DNA of 64,000 nucleotides from assembly GCF_000429425.1 (NCBI RefSeq), contig NZ_AUBV01000015.1, positions 1 through 64,000 on the forward strand, written 5' to 3'. Both the position numbers and the translations under genes were made by a program. This stretch comes from Algoriphagus mannitolivorans DSM 15301. GTDB lineage: Bacteria > Bacteroidota > Bacteroidia > Cytophagales > Cyclobacteriaceae. This document shows, piece after piece, positions 41,732 to 49,112 of this stretch. The notes below the pieces were generated by a model that was not told the DNA's origin, made no database searches, and saw only the letters and a list, made by a program, of their open reading frames with translations. How positions within the stretch are numbered: the first letter of the stretch is position 1; each line of letters begins with the position of its first letter.

Positions 41732-43042
41732 ATGGCCAACAAGAAGTCAAACAAGCTTTTGTATTACCTACTCGGAGCGGTGGGTGTGATCATTATATTT
41801 GCTGTCATCGGTAGATCTGCAGGATGGATCGGTGGAGCCAAAGAAACCGAAGTGGAATTTGCCACTGCGAAAAAAACCTCCATTATAGAAAAAGTCAGTG
41901 CATCCGGAGAAATCCAGCCTGAAGTAGAAGTTAAGCTTTCCCCAGACGTAGCTGGTGAAATCATCGAATTGAATGTCGTAGAGGGAGACTCAGTGGAAAT
42001 GGGGAAATTGCTGGTAAAAATCCGACCTGACAACTTCATTTCAGCCCTAGAGAGAACCCGTGCGAATCTCAACCAGCAAATGGCTAATCTTGCTCAATCC
42101 AGAGCAGCGCTGCAAAGATCCGAGGCTCAGTTTACGCAAGTAAAACTCAACTTTGAGCGTCAGCAAAAACTCTATCAGCAAAAGGCTATTTCTGATGCTG
42201 ACTTCGAAACTGCAAGAGCCAACTATATCACTGCAGAAAAAGATCTCGAAGCCGCAAAGCAAAATGTGGTTGCTTCTGAATTTATCGTGAAAAGCTCTCA
42301 GGCTTCCGTCAACGAGGCCTCCGAAAATCTGAGATTAACTAACGTGAATTCTCCGGTTTCAGGAATTGTGTCCAGCCTTTTGATTGAAAAAGGAGAACGT
42401 GTGGTAGGAACTCAGCAGATGGCTGGTACAGAAATGATGACCATCGCAGACCTTTCTAAAATGGAAGTACGCGTAGATGTGAATGAAAATGATATCGTAA
42501 GACTTTCCTTGGGAGACACCACCATCATCGATGTAGATGCTTATTCTTCCCTAGGTAAGAAATTCAAAGGAATCGTAACCAGCATTGCAAATACCGCCAA
42601 TGCCAAAGCCTCTGCAGATGCAGTGACTGAGTTCAAAGTCAAAATCAGAATTCTGAATAGCTCCTATGAGGATTTGGTAAAGGCAGGAAATAAATATCCA
42701 TTCCGCCCTGGGATGACAGCTTCTGTGGAAATCCTCACGACATCTAAAAATGATGCCTTGGCTATTCCGCTTTCTTCTGTAACAACCCGTGAAGATAAGC
42801 TAGATACACTTGCAGGAGGCACCACGAAATCCAAAGAATTGGTATTTGTCAGTGAAGGAGGAGTTGCCAAAATCAGAGAGGTCAAAACCGGAATCTCTGA
42901 CTATGAGAACATCGAGATTTTGCAAGGCCTGAAAGAAGGAGATGAAGTGATCTCTGGTCCTTACTTTATTGTCAGCAAACAACTTAAGGAAGGAGATAAA
43001 GTGAAAAAAATGAGTGCTCCTAAGCCGACAGAAGAGAAATAA
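41732..43042 (+). CDS. HlyD/AcrA-type periplasmic adaptor
   Basis: 436 residues. One N-terminal membrane anchor (LLYYLLGAVGVIIIFAVIG), lipoyl half (VSASGEIQPEVEVKLSPDVAGEIIELNVVEGDSVEMGKLLVKI), long helical hairpin with LERTRANLNQQMANLAQSRAALQRSEAQF, second lipoyl half (NVNSPVSGIVSSLLIEKGERVVG) and beta-barrel/membrane-proximal domains. It bridges an inner-membrane pump with TolC. In Bacteroidota such adaptors normally go with MacB-like ABC genes, yet here a terminator follows at once and no pump gene is present. Confidence 0.9.
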   Translation: MANKKSNKLLYYLLGAVGVIIIFAVIGRSAGWIGGAKETEVEFATAKKTSIIEKVSASGEIQPEVEVKLSPDVAGEIIELNVVEGDSVEMGKLLVKIRPDNFISALERTRANLNQQMANLAQSRAALQRSEAQFTQVKLNFERQQKLYQQKAISDADFETARANYITAEKDLEAAKQNVVASEFIVKSSQASVNEASENLRLTNVNSPVSGIVSSLLIEKGERVVGTQQMAGTEMMTIADLSKMEVRVDVNENDIVRLSLGDTTIIDVDAYSSLGKKFKGIVTSIANTANAKASADAVTEFKVKIRILNSSYEDLVKAGNKYPFRPGMTASVEILTTSKNDALAIPLSSVTTREDKLDTLAGGTTKSKELVFVSEGGVAKIREVKTGISDYENIEILQGLKEGDEVISGPYFIVSKQLKEGDKVKKMSAPKPTEEK

Positions 43043-43046
43043 ACTG

Positions 43047-43073
43047 AAAATCCCCGCCAAAAGCGGGGATTTT
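43047..43073 (+). terminator. Rho-independent terminator after the adaptor gene
   Basis: AAAATCCCCGC, loop CAAAA, GCGGGGATTTT plus more Ts. It also sits just beyond the convergent TonB receptor stop, so it can serve both strands. Confidence 0.9.
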
Positions 43074-43080
43074 TTTTGCC

Positions 43081-45348
43081 TTATTGAATCGTAAACCGAA
43101 CTCCAAGAAATCCGCGGATTCCCTGATTGGGAGCAAAAACGTAGGTCGGATCGAATGTAAGCGCATTGGGGTTGCCGGGTGTGGGGATCACTTGCCCGGA
43201 CTCATCAAATTCTACTCCTTTATCAAAGGGATCAAAAGATCGGGCGATACTGTTGGCCGGTGGTGTGAAATTCAACAGGTTTTTGATTCCTCCATAGAGC
43301 TCCCAATTCCCTAGCTTTTTGCTGACTTGAATATTTTGGATACTGAACCATGGGGAGTACTCCGGACGGTCATCCAAGTCCCCCAATAAAGGTAACCTCA
43401 TAGGACTGTAAACATTCCCGGTATAATCAATCTGTAAATGAAGCGCATGGATATGGTATCCGATATTCCATACTCCAGAAAACCTTTCAGTCAACAATTG
43501 CCTTACTTTTTCTCCATCTTCATCGAGTGAAACATCCATTAAAGTCGCTCCAGCCATGAAGTTTAATCCGGATTGAAGAGCTGCATCGAAGTTTAGAGAA
43601 ACACCCTTGGAAACTGCTTTTCCATCCAAATTTGCATAGATGATTTGGTTGGGGTTGGTTTCATAATCCGGTACAATTCTGTTGGTGAAATGAGTGTAGA
43701 ACACTGTCCCGTCCAAGGAATAATAATTTCCTTTGGAAGAATATATTTTCTTCACCAGGTTCACATTTCCATTCCAGCTTCTCTCCGGATCCAATTCCTC
43801 TTCGAAAACTACTTCTCTGGCCCCTGTGAGTGCCGCATGATCCTCCGTAAAGACATTCGCTACCCGAAATCCATTTCCTGCAGAAATCCTAAGAATGGTC
43901 GTCTTGTCTAATGAAGACAACTTATAATTGAGTCGGGGTGAAACCACTGACCCATGGATGCTATTGTAGTCATATCGCACTCCAGCCAAGACAGTACTTT
44001 TCGGAGATAAATTCAGTTCATTTTGCACAAAAACTCCCGGAAGATGAATGACTGAGGGGTTGTTTTGTCTTCCATCTCCCCCAGTCGCTACCGTATTATC
44101 ATCGTAGTAAGTGTATCTATACGCGGCGCCTAGGAGCAAATTGTTGATTCCAGCCTCCTTTCGATAGGTCAACTGGCCAAATCCAATCTTTTGATCAGCT
44201 ACAAAGAATGTTTCACCATACACTGAGTTTTGATGATGACCATTGGCAGAAAACTGGAAGTTGACATTTTTGACTCTGGGCAACTCATAATTTCCAAACA
44301 GCTCCCATCTGAAAGTAAAAATACTTTCTCCATATACCTCATCTCCTCCCCTAAAGGCCGGTGTCCAATTCATTTCTCCACCCCAACGATCCTCGTACAT
44401 ATACCGACCTGCCAAGGAGAATGCTTTGGCTCCCGGTCGGTCAAACTCCAATTTTTGAAATAGTGAAACCCGTTTTTGCAAAGTGACATCTGTAAACCCA
44501 TCCTGATTATTGTCAATTGGGCGATCGTACCAAAAAACATTTAATCCTGTCAAGGACTGGACTTTTTTGCCCAAGCTGGATTTGAAACCCAAATCAGCAT
44601 TTACCTCACCCCAAGAACTGACCATTACATCCGAGCCCACGACAGGTGCCAACTCTGATCTTTTAGTGATGATATTGATCAATCCACCTACGGCCTCAGA
44701 ACCATAGAGCGTAGATGCAGGTCCTTTGACCACTTCAATCCGATCAATGAGAGATTGAGGAATTCCAGTGAGTCCATATACCGTGGATAGTCCACTGACG
44801 ATTGGCATCCCATCAATCAATACCATGGTATAAGGCCCCTCCAAACCATTGATATGAATGTCTCCGGTATTGCAAACATTGCAATTGACTTGAGGTCTTA
44901 CTCCGTTAACATTTTGAAGGGATTCAAAAATAGAGGGGGTTGGGTTAGCCTTGAAAAACCCGGATTTATAGACTTCCACTGGCACAGGGCTATTGGTCTT
45001 GGAGACTTCTTGGAGCGTGCCGGATACCACTACCTCATCTAAAGAGCTGTCTAAATTTTCCAGGACAAAAACCAGATCCTGACTTGCTAATGGAACAACA
45101 AGGGTTTTGGATACTTTTCGATATCCCAAAAGAGAAACCTCCAAGTTCCATTTTCCGGCAGGAATATTCAAAAGAACAAACTGCCCATTCTCATCGGTTG
45201 TGGTTCCTTTTTGCAATTCAGGAATATAAATCGTCACAAATTCCAGTGGCTTTTGAGCACTTTCTACCTTCCCCTGTACCCGATGTTGAGCCAAAGATTG
45301 GATTGAAAAGGAAACCATCAAAGCTATGAAAATCAGTAATCTTGACAT
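43081..45348 (-). CDS. TonB-dependent receptor, metal type, with CxxC in plug
   Basis: 755 residues from the ATG at 45348. Signal peptide 1-20 (SIQSLAQ), carboxypeptidase-regulatory-like domain (EFVTIYIPELQKGTTTDENGQFVL), plug with ESLQNVNGVRPQ, a Cys pair (Cys156-N-V-Cys159) in NCNVCNTGDIHINGLEGPYT and VVKGPASTLYGSEAVGGLINIITK, then a 22-strand barrel ending GFLGVRFTIQ. It takes up a metal complex with TonB energy. An alternative start at 45396 lies upstream of the expected transcription start and is rejected. The divergent neighbour is a DtxR/MntR-type regulator, and a palindromic operator covers the promoter, so the gene is probably repressed by metal (Fe or Mn). Confidence 0.9.
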   Translation of the reverse strand: MSRLLIFIALMVSFSIQSLAQHRVQGKVESAQKPLEFVTIYIPELQKGTTTDENGQFVLLNIPAGKWNLEVSLLGYRKVSKTLVVPLASQDLVFVLENLDSSLDEVVVSGTLQEVSKTNSPVPVEVYKSGFFKANPTPSIFESLQNVNGVRPQVNCNVCNTGDIHINGLEGPYTMVLIDGMPIVSGLSTVYGLTGIPQSLIDRIEVVKGPASTLYGSEAVGGLINIITKRSELAPVVGSDVMVSSWGEVNADLGFKSSLGKKVQSLTGLNVFWYDRPIDNNQDGFTDVTLQKRVSLFQKLEFDRPGAKAFSLAGRYMYEDRWGGEMNWTPAFRGGDEVYGESIFTFRWELFGNYELPRVKNVNFQFSANGHHQNSVYGETFFVADQKIGFGQLTYRKEAGINNLLLGAAYRYTYYDDNTVATGGDGRQNNPSVIHLPGVFVQNELNLSPKSTVLAGVRYDYNSIHGSVVSPRLNYKLSSLDKTTILRISAGNGFRVANVFTEDHAALTGAREVVFEEELDPERSWNGNVNLVKKIYSSKGNYYSLDGTVFYTHFTNRIVPDYETNPNQIIYANLDGKAVSKGVSLNFDAALQSGLNFMAGATLMDVSLDEDGEKVRQLLTERFSGVWNIGYHIHALHLQIDYTGNVYSPMRLPLLGDLDDRPEYSPWFSIQNIQVSKKLGNWELYGGIKNLLNFTPPANSIARSFDPFDKGVEFDESGQVIPTPGNPNALTFDPTYVFAPNQGIRGFLGVRFTIQ

Positions 45349-45393
45349 TACAAGTGGTGTAGTTATAACAGTATTATTCGATTTATTCGAACA

Positions 45394-45425
45394 CAAAAAT
45401 ATAATTGTTAGATCAATCTAACAAA
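45394..45425 (-). promoter_or_regulatory. Promoter of the metal-type TonB receptor gene
   Basis: Minus strand TTTG (45422-45425), 20-base spacer, TATTTTTG (45394-45401): both boxes match the Bacteroidota consensus TTTG / TAnnTTTG perfectly. Transcription should begin about 45388, giving a leader of about 40 bases before the ATG at 45348. Confidence 0.75.
45405..45424. promoter_or_regulatory. Palindromic operator of the DtxR/MntR-type regulator
   Basis: TTGTTAGAT, CA, ATCTAACAA: perfect 9-base arms around a two-base centre. TTAGAT..ATCTAA resembles known MntR/DtxR-family operators. It lies between the -33 and -7 boxes of the TonB gene and 49 bases before the regulator start, so binding would block the receptor promoter and may also control the regulator. 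Confidence 0.75.
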
Positions 45426-45447
45426 TATATTTATGAAAGATTATTAA

Positions 45448-45455
45448 CATATTTG
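45448..45455 (+). promoter_or_regulatory. Possible -7 box of the regulator gene
   Basis: CATATTTG matches TAnnTTTG in seven of eight positions, 17 bases before the ATG. No clear -33 box. Confidence 0.35.
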
Positions 45456-45472
45456 AAGATCCGAACAAAAAC

Positions 45473-46132
45473 ATGGCCTCAACTACAGAAGAAAACTATC
45501 TCAAAGCGTTGTTCAATCTGGCAAATCCAGAAGGTGAAGTGAATATTTCAGATTTAGCCCAAAGTCTTGGAGTCAGCATGCCTACTGCCAATTCCATGGT
45601 CAAAAGCCTTCAAAAAAGCGGGTGGGTTATTTATGAGAAATACAAACCTGTCACCTTAACTAAGCAGGGGAAAAAAACTGCTGCTTTGGTCATTCGAAAA
45701 CATCGACTGACAGAGATGTTTTTGGTTAAGAAAATGGGATTTGGTTGGGAAGAGGTGCATGAAGTAGCAGAACAGATCGAGCATATTCATGCTCCCAAAT
45801 TTTTTGATCGCATGGATGAAATGCTAGGATATCCCACCATTGATCCCCATGGATCTCCGATTCCTGATGATCAGGGAAGAGTCCAAACCCTAAGCCACGT
45901 TTCCTTAGCAAGTTGCCTCACAGGGCAAGTAGTTCAGCTTACCGCCTTAACCAACTCTTCGGCAGATTTTTTGGAATTCCTCAACAATCGGGAGTTGACT
46001 TTGGGAAAAGAATTGAAAATTCTTTCACAAGAGGCATACGACCATAGCATGACCGTTTCCTATGCTGGACACCCTCAAGAAACCCTCAGTGAAAAAGTCT
46101 GCGAAAAACTACTGGTACGTGTGATTTCCTGA
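45473..46132 (+). CDS. DtxR/MntR family metal-dependent repressor
   Basis: 219 residues. Winged helix at about 1-65 (EENYLKALFNLANPEGEVNISDLAQSLGVSMPTANSMVKSLQ), metal-binding dimer domain to ~135 with RKHRLTEMFL and EEVHEVAEQIEHI, then a C-terminal FeoA-like SH3 domain (LTGQVVQLTALTNSSADFLEFL). Likely ligands are His77, Glu81, His96, Glu100, Glu103 and His104. Glu100 stands where DtxR has Cys102, as in MntR, whereas MntR Asp8 is replaced by Asn8. When metal binds it should occupy the palindrome at 45405 and shut off the receptor. Confidence 0.9.
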   Translation: MASTTEENYLKALFNLANPEGEVNISDLAQSLGVSMPTANSMVKSLQKSGWVIYEKYKPVTLTKQGKKTAALVIRKHRLTEMFLVKKMGFGWEEVHEVAEQIEHIHAPKFFDRMDEMLGYPTIDPHGSPIPDDQGRVQTLSHVSLASCLTGQVVQLTALTNSSADFLEFLNNRELTLGKELKILSQEAYDHSMTVSYAGHPQETLSEKVCEKLLVRVIS

Positions 46133-46210
46133 GTTTCTTCTACCGCTCAAAAATTTTCCCTTGAAACAATTCTGGGACTAGTTTAGTATCGCAGTACTAA
46201 TCTTATCCCC

Positions 46211-47905
46211 ATGAAACGTCTATATTTCTTTTTCACATTTTCCCTTATCGCCACCGCCTCTTGGGCTCAAGACCGAGTAAGTGGTAAGGTATTCGCCACC
46301 CGATCAGAAGTCATCGCCCAAAATGGGATGGCTGCGACCGCCCAGCCACTCGCGACCCAAGTGGCCCTGGATATTTTGAAAAAAGGAGGCTCCGCGATGG
46401 ATGCTGCCATTGCCGCAAATGCCATGCTTGGCTTAGTGGAGCCTAACGGTTGTGGGATTGGAGGGGATGTTTTTGCAATCATATGGGACGCCAAAACCCA
46501 GAAACTTTATGGCTTTAATGGAAGCGGCCGTGCTCCCGAGTTGCTGACTATGGAGGTATTTAAGGAAAAAGGCCTGAATCAAGTGCCTTTACTGGGTCCT
46601 CTCCCCGTCTCTGTGCCAGGTTGTGTGGATGGTTGGTTTCAAATGCACAAACGATTTGGAAAGCTCTCCATGGAGGAGATCCTGCAGCCTTCTATCGACT
46701 ATGCCAATCAAGGTTTTCCCGTTTCTGAGGTAATTGCCTGGCAAATGAACGGGATGTATGAGAAAATGCAGGACATCCCTGGGTTCAGAAAAACTTACAT
46801 GCCCAATGGAAAAAACACTCCGAGAAAAGGAGAAGTCTTCAAAAATCCGGATTTGGGAAGAACCTACTCTTTAATCGCCAAAGAAGGCAGGTCAGCTTTC
46901 TATGAAGGAGAAATCGCTCGTACAATTGACCGGTTTATGAAAGAAAACGGAGGTTATCTACGCTACGAAGACCTGAAAAAGCATACCTCTGAGTGGGTAG
47001 ATCCAGTCAGCACCAACTATCGGGGATATGATGTCTGGGAACTTCCTCCCAATGGGCAGGGAATCGCTGTCCTCCAAATGTTGAACATTCTAGAAGGCTA
47101 TGATATCAAATCCATGGGCTTTGGAAGTGCAGAATACCTACACCTCCTCACAGAAGCCAAAAAACTAGCCTTTGAAGATCGGGCTAAATTCTATGCCGAT
47201 CCGGCTTTCAACCAAATCCCTGTGGAAAAACTGATTTCCAAAGAATATGCAGAGGAAAGAAGAAAGCTAATCGATCCGCAGAAAGCAGCATTATCCTATC
47301 CTGCAGGAGAAATCGAGAAAGGAAATACAACCTATCTTACCGTAGCGGACAAGGAGGGCAACATGGTCTCTTTCATTCAAAGCATTTACGATGAGTTCGG
47401 CTCAGGAATGGTACCGGATGGCTTGGGATTTGTCCTTCAAAACCGAGGTCAACAGTTCAATGTACAGGATGAAAACCATTGGAACTCCCTCGCCAAGGGC
47501 AAAAGACCTTTCCATACCATCATCCCTGCTTTTGTCACCAAAGACGGCCAACCTTATATCAGTTTTGGCTTGATGGGAGGATCAGTGCAGCCACAAGGTC
47601 ATACCCAGATCATTGTTAACCTGATTGATTTTGGAATGAATCTTCAGGAAGCTGGTGACGCACCTCGGATGCGACACAATGGAAGTTCAGAACCTACCGG
47701 CTCTCAAATGACCAATGGAGGATCTCTCAACTTGGAAAGCGGCTTTTCCTATGAGGTAATCCGGCAGCTGGAAGAAATGGGACACCGAATCGAATATAGT
47801 GTCGGTCCCTATGGTGGCTATCAGGCCATTCTGTATGATCGAATCAACAAAGTGTACATTGGAGCCTCTGAGTCCAGAAAAGACGGACAGGCAGCAGGAT
47901 ATTGA
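46211..47905 (+). CDS. ggt: Gamma-glutamyltransferase
   Basis: 564 residues. Signal peptide (SLIATASWAQ), then the Ntn-hydrolase precursor: AMAATAQPLATQVALDILKKGGSAMDAAIAANAMLGLVEPNGCGIGGD, VPGCVDGWFQMHKRFG, and the autocleavage site GNTTYLTVAD with Thr373 as nucleophile. SGMVPDGLGFVLQNRG and the GGYQAILYD end follow. Self-cleavage gives a large and a small subunit that hydrolyse or transfer the gamma-glutamyl group of glutathione in the periplasm. TAGTTTAG at 46179 is a near -7 match. Single gene. Confidence 0.93.
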   Translation: MKRLYFFFTFSLIATASWAQDRVSGKVFATRSEVIAQNGMAATAQPLATQVALDILKKGGSAMDAAIAANAMLGLVEPNGCGIGGDVFAIIWDAKTQKLYGFNGSGRAPELLTMEVFKEKGLNQVPLLGPLPVSVPGCVDGWFQMHKRFGKLSMEEILQPSIDYANQGFPVSEVIAWQMNGMYEKMQDIPGFRKTYMPNGKNTPRKGEVFKNPDLGRTYSLIAKEGRSAFYEGEIARTIDRFMKENGGYLRYEDLKKHTSEWVDPVSTNYRGYDVWELPPNGQGIAVLQMLNILEGYDIKSMGFGSAEYLHLLTEAKKLAFEDRAKFYADPAFNQIPVEKLISKEYAEERRKLIDPQKAALSYPAGEIEKGNTTYLTVADKEGNMVSFIQSIYDEFGSGMVPDGLGFVLQNRGQQFNVQDENHWNSLAKGKRPFHTIIPAFVTKDGQPYISFGLMGGSVQPQGHTQIIVNLIDFGMNLQEAGDAPRMRHNGSSEPTGSQMTNGGSLNLESGFSYEVIRQLEEMGHRIEYSVGPYGGYQAILYDRINKVYIGASESRKDGQAAGY

Positions 47906-47956
47906 TTTCTTTCAAGAATTAAGATTGGATGCCATTATCTCAAAAGTGGTTAAAAA

Positions 47957-47991
47957 ATAAGTCCTCGGGCTGTCAGAGCTCGAGGACTTAT
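47957..47991. terminator. Terminator between ggt and galE
   Basis: Fifteen-base stem ATAAGTCCTCGGGCT with one mismatch against AGCTCGAGGACTTAT, loop GTCAG. Convergent genes on both sides. Confidence 0.75.
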
Positions 47992-48006
47992 CAATTAATC
48001 CCGGAT

Positions 48007-49014
48007 TTAAAGATTTTTCTGCCATCTCCAGCTATCCCGCATGGAATCTTCCAGGGAATATTTAGGACTCCATCCCAGTACCTTTCTGATTTTAGAGGTG
48101 TCGGCCCAGGTCTTCACCACATCCCCGGGACGGCGTGGACCGATTTCATAATTGAGCTTTAATCCGTTTACCTTTTCAAAAGTCTGGATCACCTCCAAAA
48201 CAGTATTTCCCTCTCCTGTACCCACATTGAATACCTCGTAGAAGTTTGTCTTTTGACCTTTCAGGAAATCTAAGGCTTTGACGTGAGCATCTGCTAGGTC
48301 CATCACATGAATGTAATCCCGAACGCAGCTTCCATCAACCGTATCGTAGTCATTCCCAAAAACCGTCAATTTCTCTCTAATCCCAGCCGCAGTTTGGGTA
48401 ATAAAAGGAACTAAATTCTGTGGTACTCCGAGCGGCAACTCCCCTATTTTCGCGGAAGGATGCGCACCGACCGGATTGAAGTATCTCAAAGAAATCACAC
48501 GAATCCCAGGTTGGCTTTTCACATAGTCCACCAAGATGTCCTCACAGATTTTTTTGGTATTTCCATAGGGACTTTCAGCCTCTTGTCTCGGTGTGGATTC
48601 AGTAACGGGAAGCACTTCAGGCTGCCCATAAACGGTACAGGAAGAAGAAAAAACTAAATCCTGGATGTCTTTTTCCTTCATCCATTCCAATAGAATCAAT
48701 AAAGATCCTACGTTATTCTGATAATACTTCAAAGGCTGTGCAGTGCTTTCTCCGACAGATTTAAAAGCTGCAAAATGGATAATACCAGATATTTGGTGTT
48801 GACTTGAAATCTCCTCCAATTGCTTCTTGTCGTTGCAGTCCCCTTTAAAAAAGGAGAATCTTTTCCCGGTTATTTCCTCCAACCTGTCCAAAACATTGCT
48901 GTCAGAATTGGACAAATCATCCAAAATAATGGGTTCAAATCCCGAGTTCCAGAGTTCAACTGCCGTATGGGATCCGATGTAACCGGCACCCCCGGTTATC
49001 AAAATTTTCTTCAT
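48007..49014 (-). CDS. galE: UDP-glucose 4-epimerase
   Basis: 335 residues of the extended short-chain dehydrogenase fold. NAD-binding ITGGAGYIGSHTAVEL at the start, SSSCTVYGQP, and the YxxxK pair in SPYGNTKKICED. C-terminal part has NVGTGEGNTVLEVIQTFE and GPRRPGDV with KVLGWSPKYSLEDSMRDSWRWQ. It interconverts UDP-glucose and UDP-galactose for glycan synthesis. Its own promoter lies just upstream. Confidence 0.95.
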   Translation of the reverse strand: MKKILITGGAGYIGSHTAVELWNSGFEPIILDDLSNSDSNVLDRLEEITGKRFSFFKGDCNDKKQLEEISSQHQISGIIHFAAFKSVGESTAQPLKYYQNNVGSLLILLEWMKEKDIQDLVFSSSCTVYGQPEVLPVTESTPRQEAESPYGNTKKICEDILVDYVKSQPGIRVISLRYFNPVGAHPSAKIGELPLGVPQNLVPFITQTAAGIREKLTVFGNDYDTVDGSCVRDYIHVMDLADAHVKALDFLKGQKTNFYEVFNVGTGEGNTVLEVIQTFEKVNGLKLNYEIGPRRPGDVVKTWADTSKIRKVLGWSPKYSLEDSMRDSWRWQKNL

Positions 49015-49037
49015 GGGTTTTAAAAATGAATTTGAGA

Positions 49038-49067
49038 CAAAACTATTTCAAATCTTGCCAATTCAAA
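49038..49067 (-). promoter_or_regulatory. galE promoter
   Basis: Minus strand TTTG (49064-49067), 18 bases, TAGTTTTG (49038-49045). Both boxes are perfect and the spacing is one base short of the common range. Start codon 24 bases on. Confidence 0.6.
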
Positions 49068-49112
49068 GAATTCAATCGGCTCAAATAGCTTGAAAATCGT
49101 AAACAGCTGATT

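Noticed and set aside
45378..45391. TTCGA...TCGAA inverted repeat downstream of the TonB -7 box
   Set aside because: Short arms, likely chance; the main operator is stronger and better placed.
45349..45396. Longer start of the metal-type TonB receptor at 45396
   Set aside because: The position lies at the -7 box and upstream of the expected transcription start; the ATG at 45348 opens a clean signal peptide.
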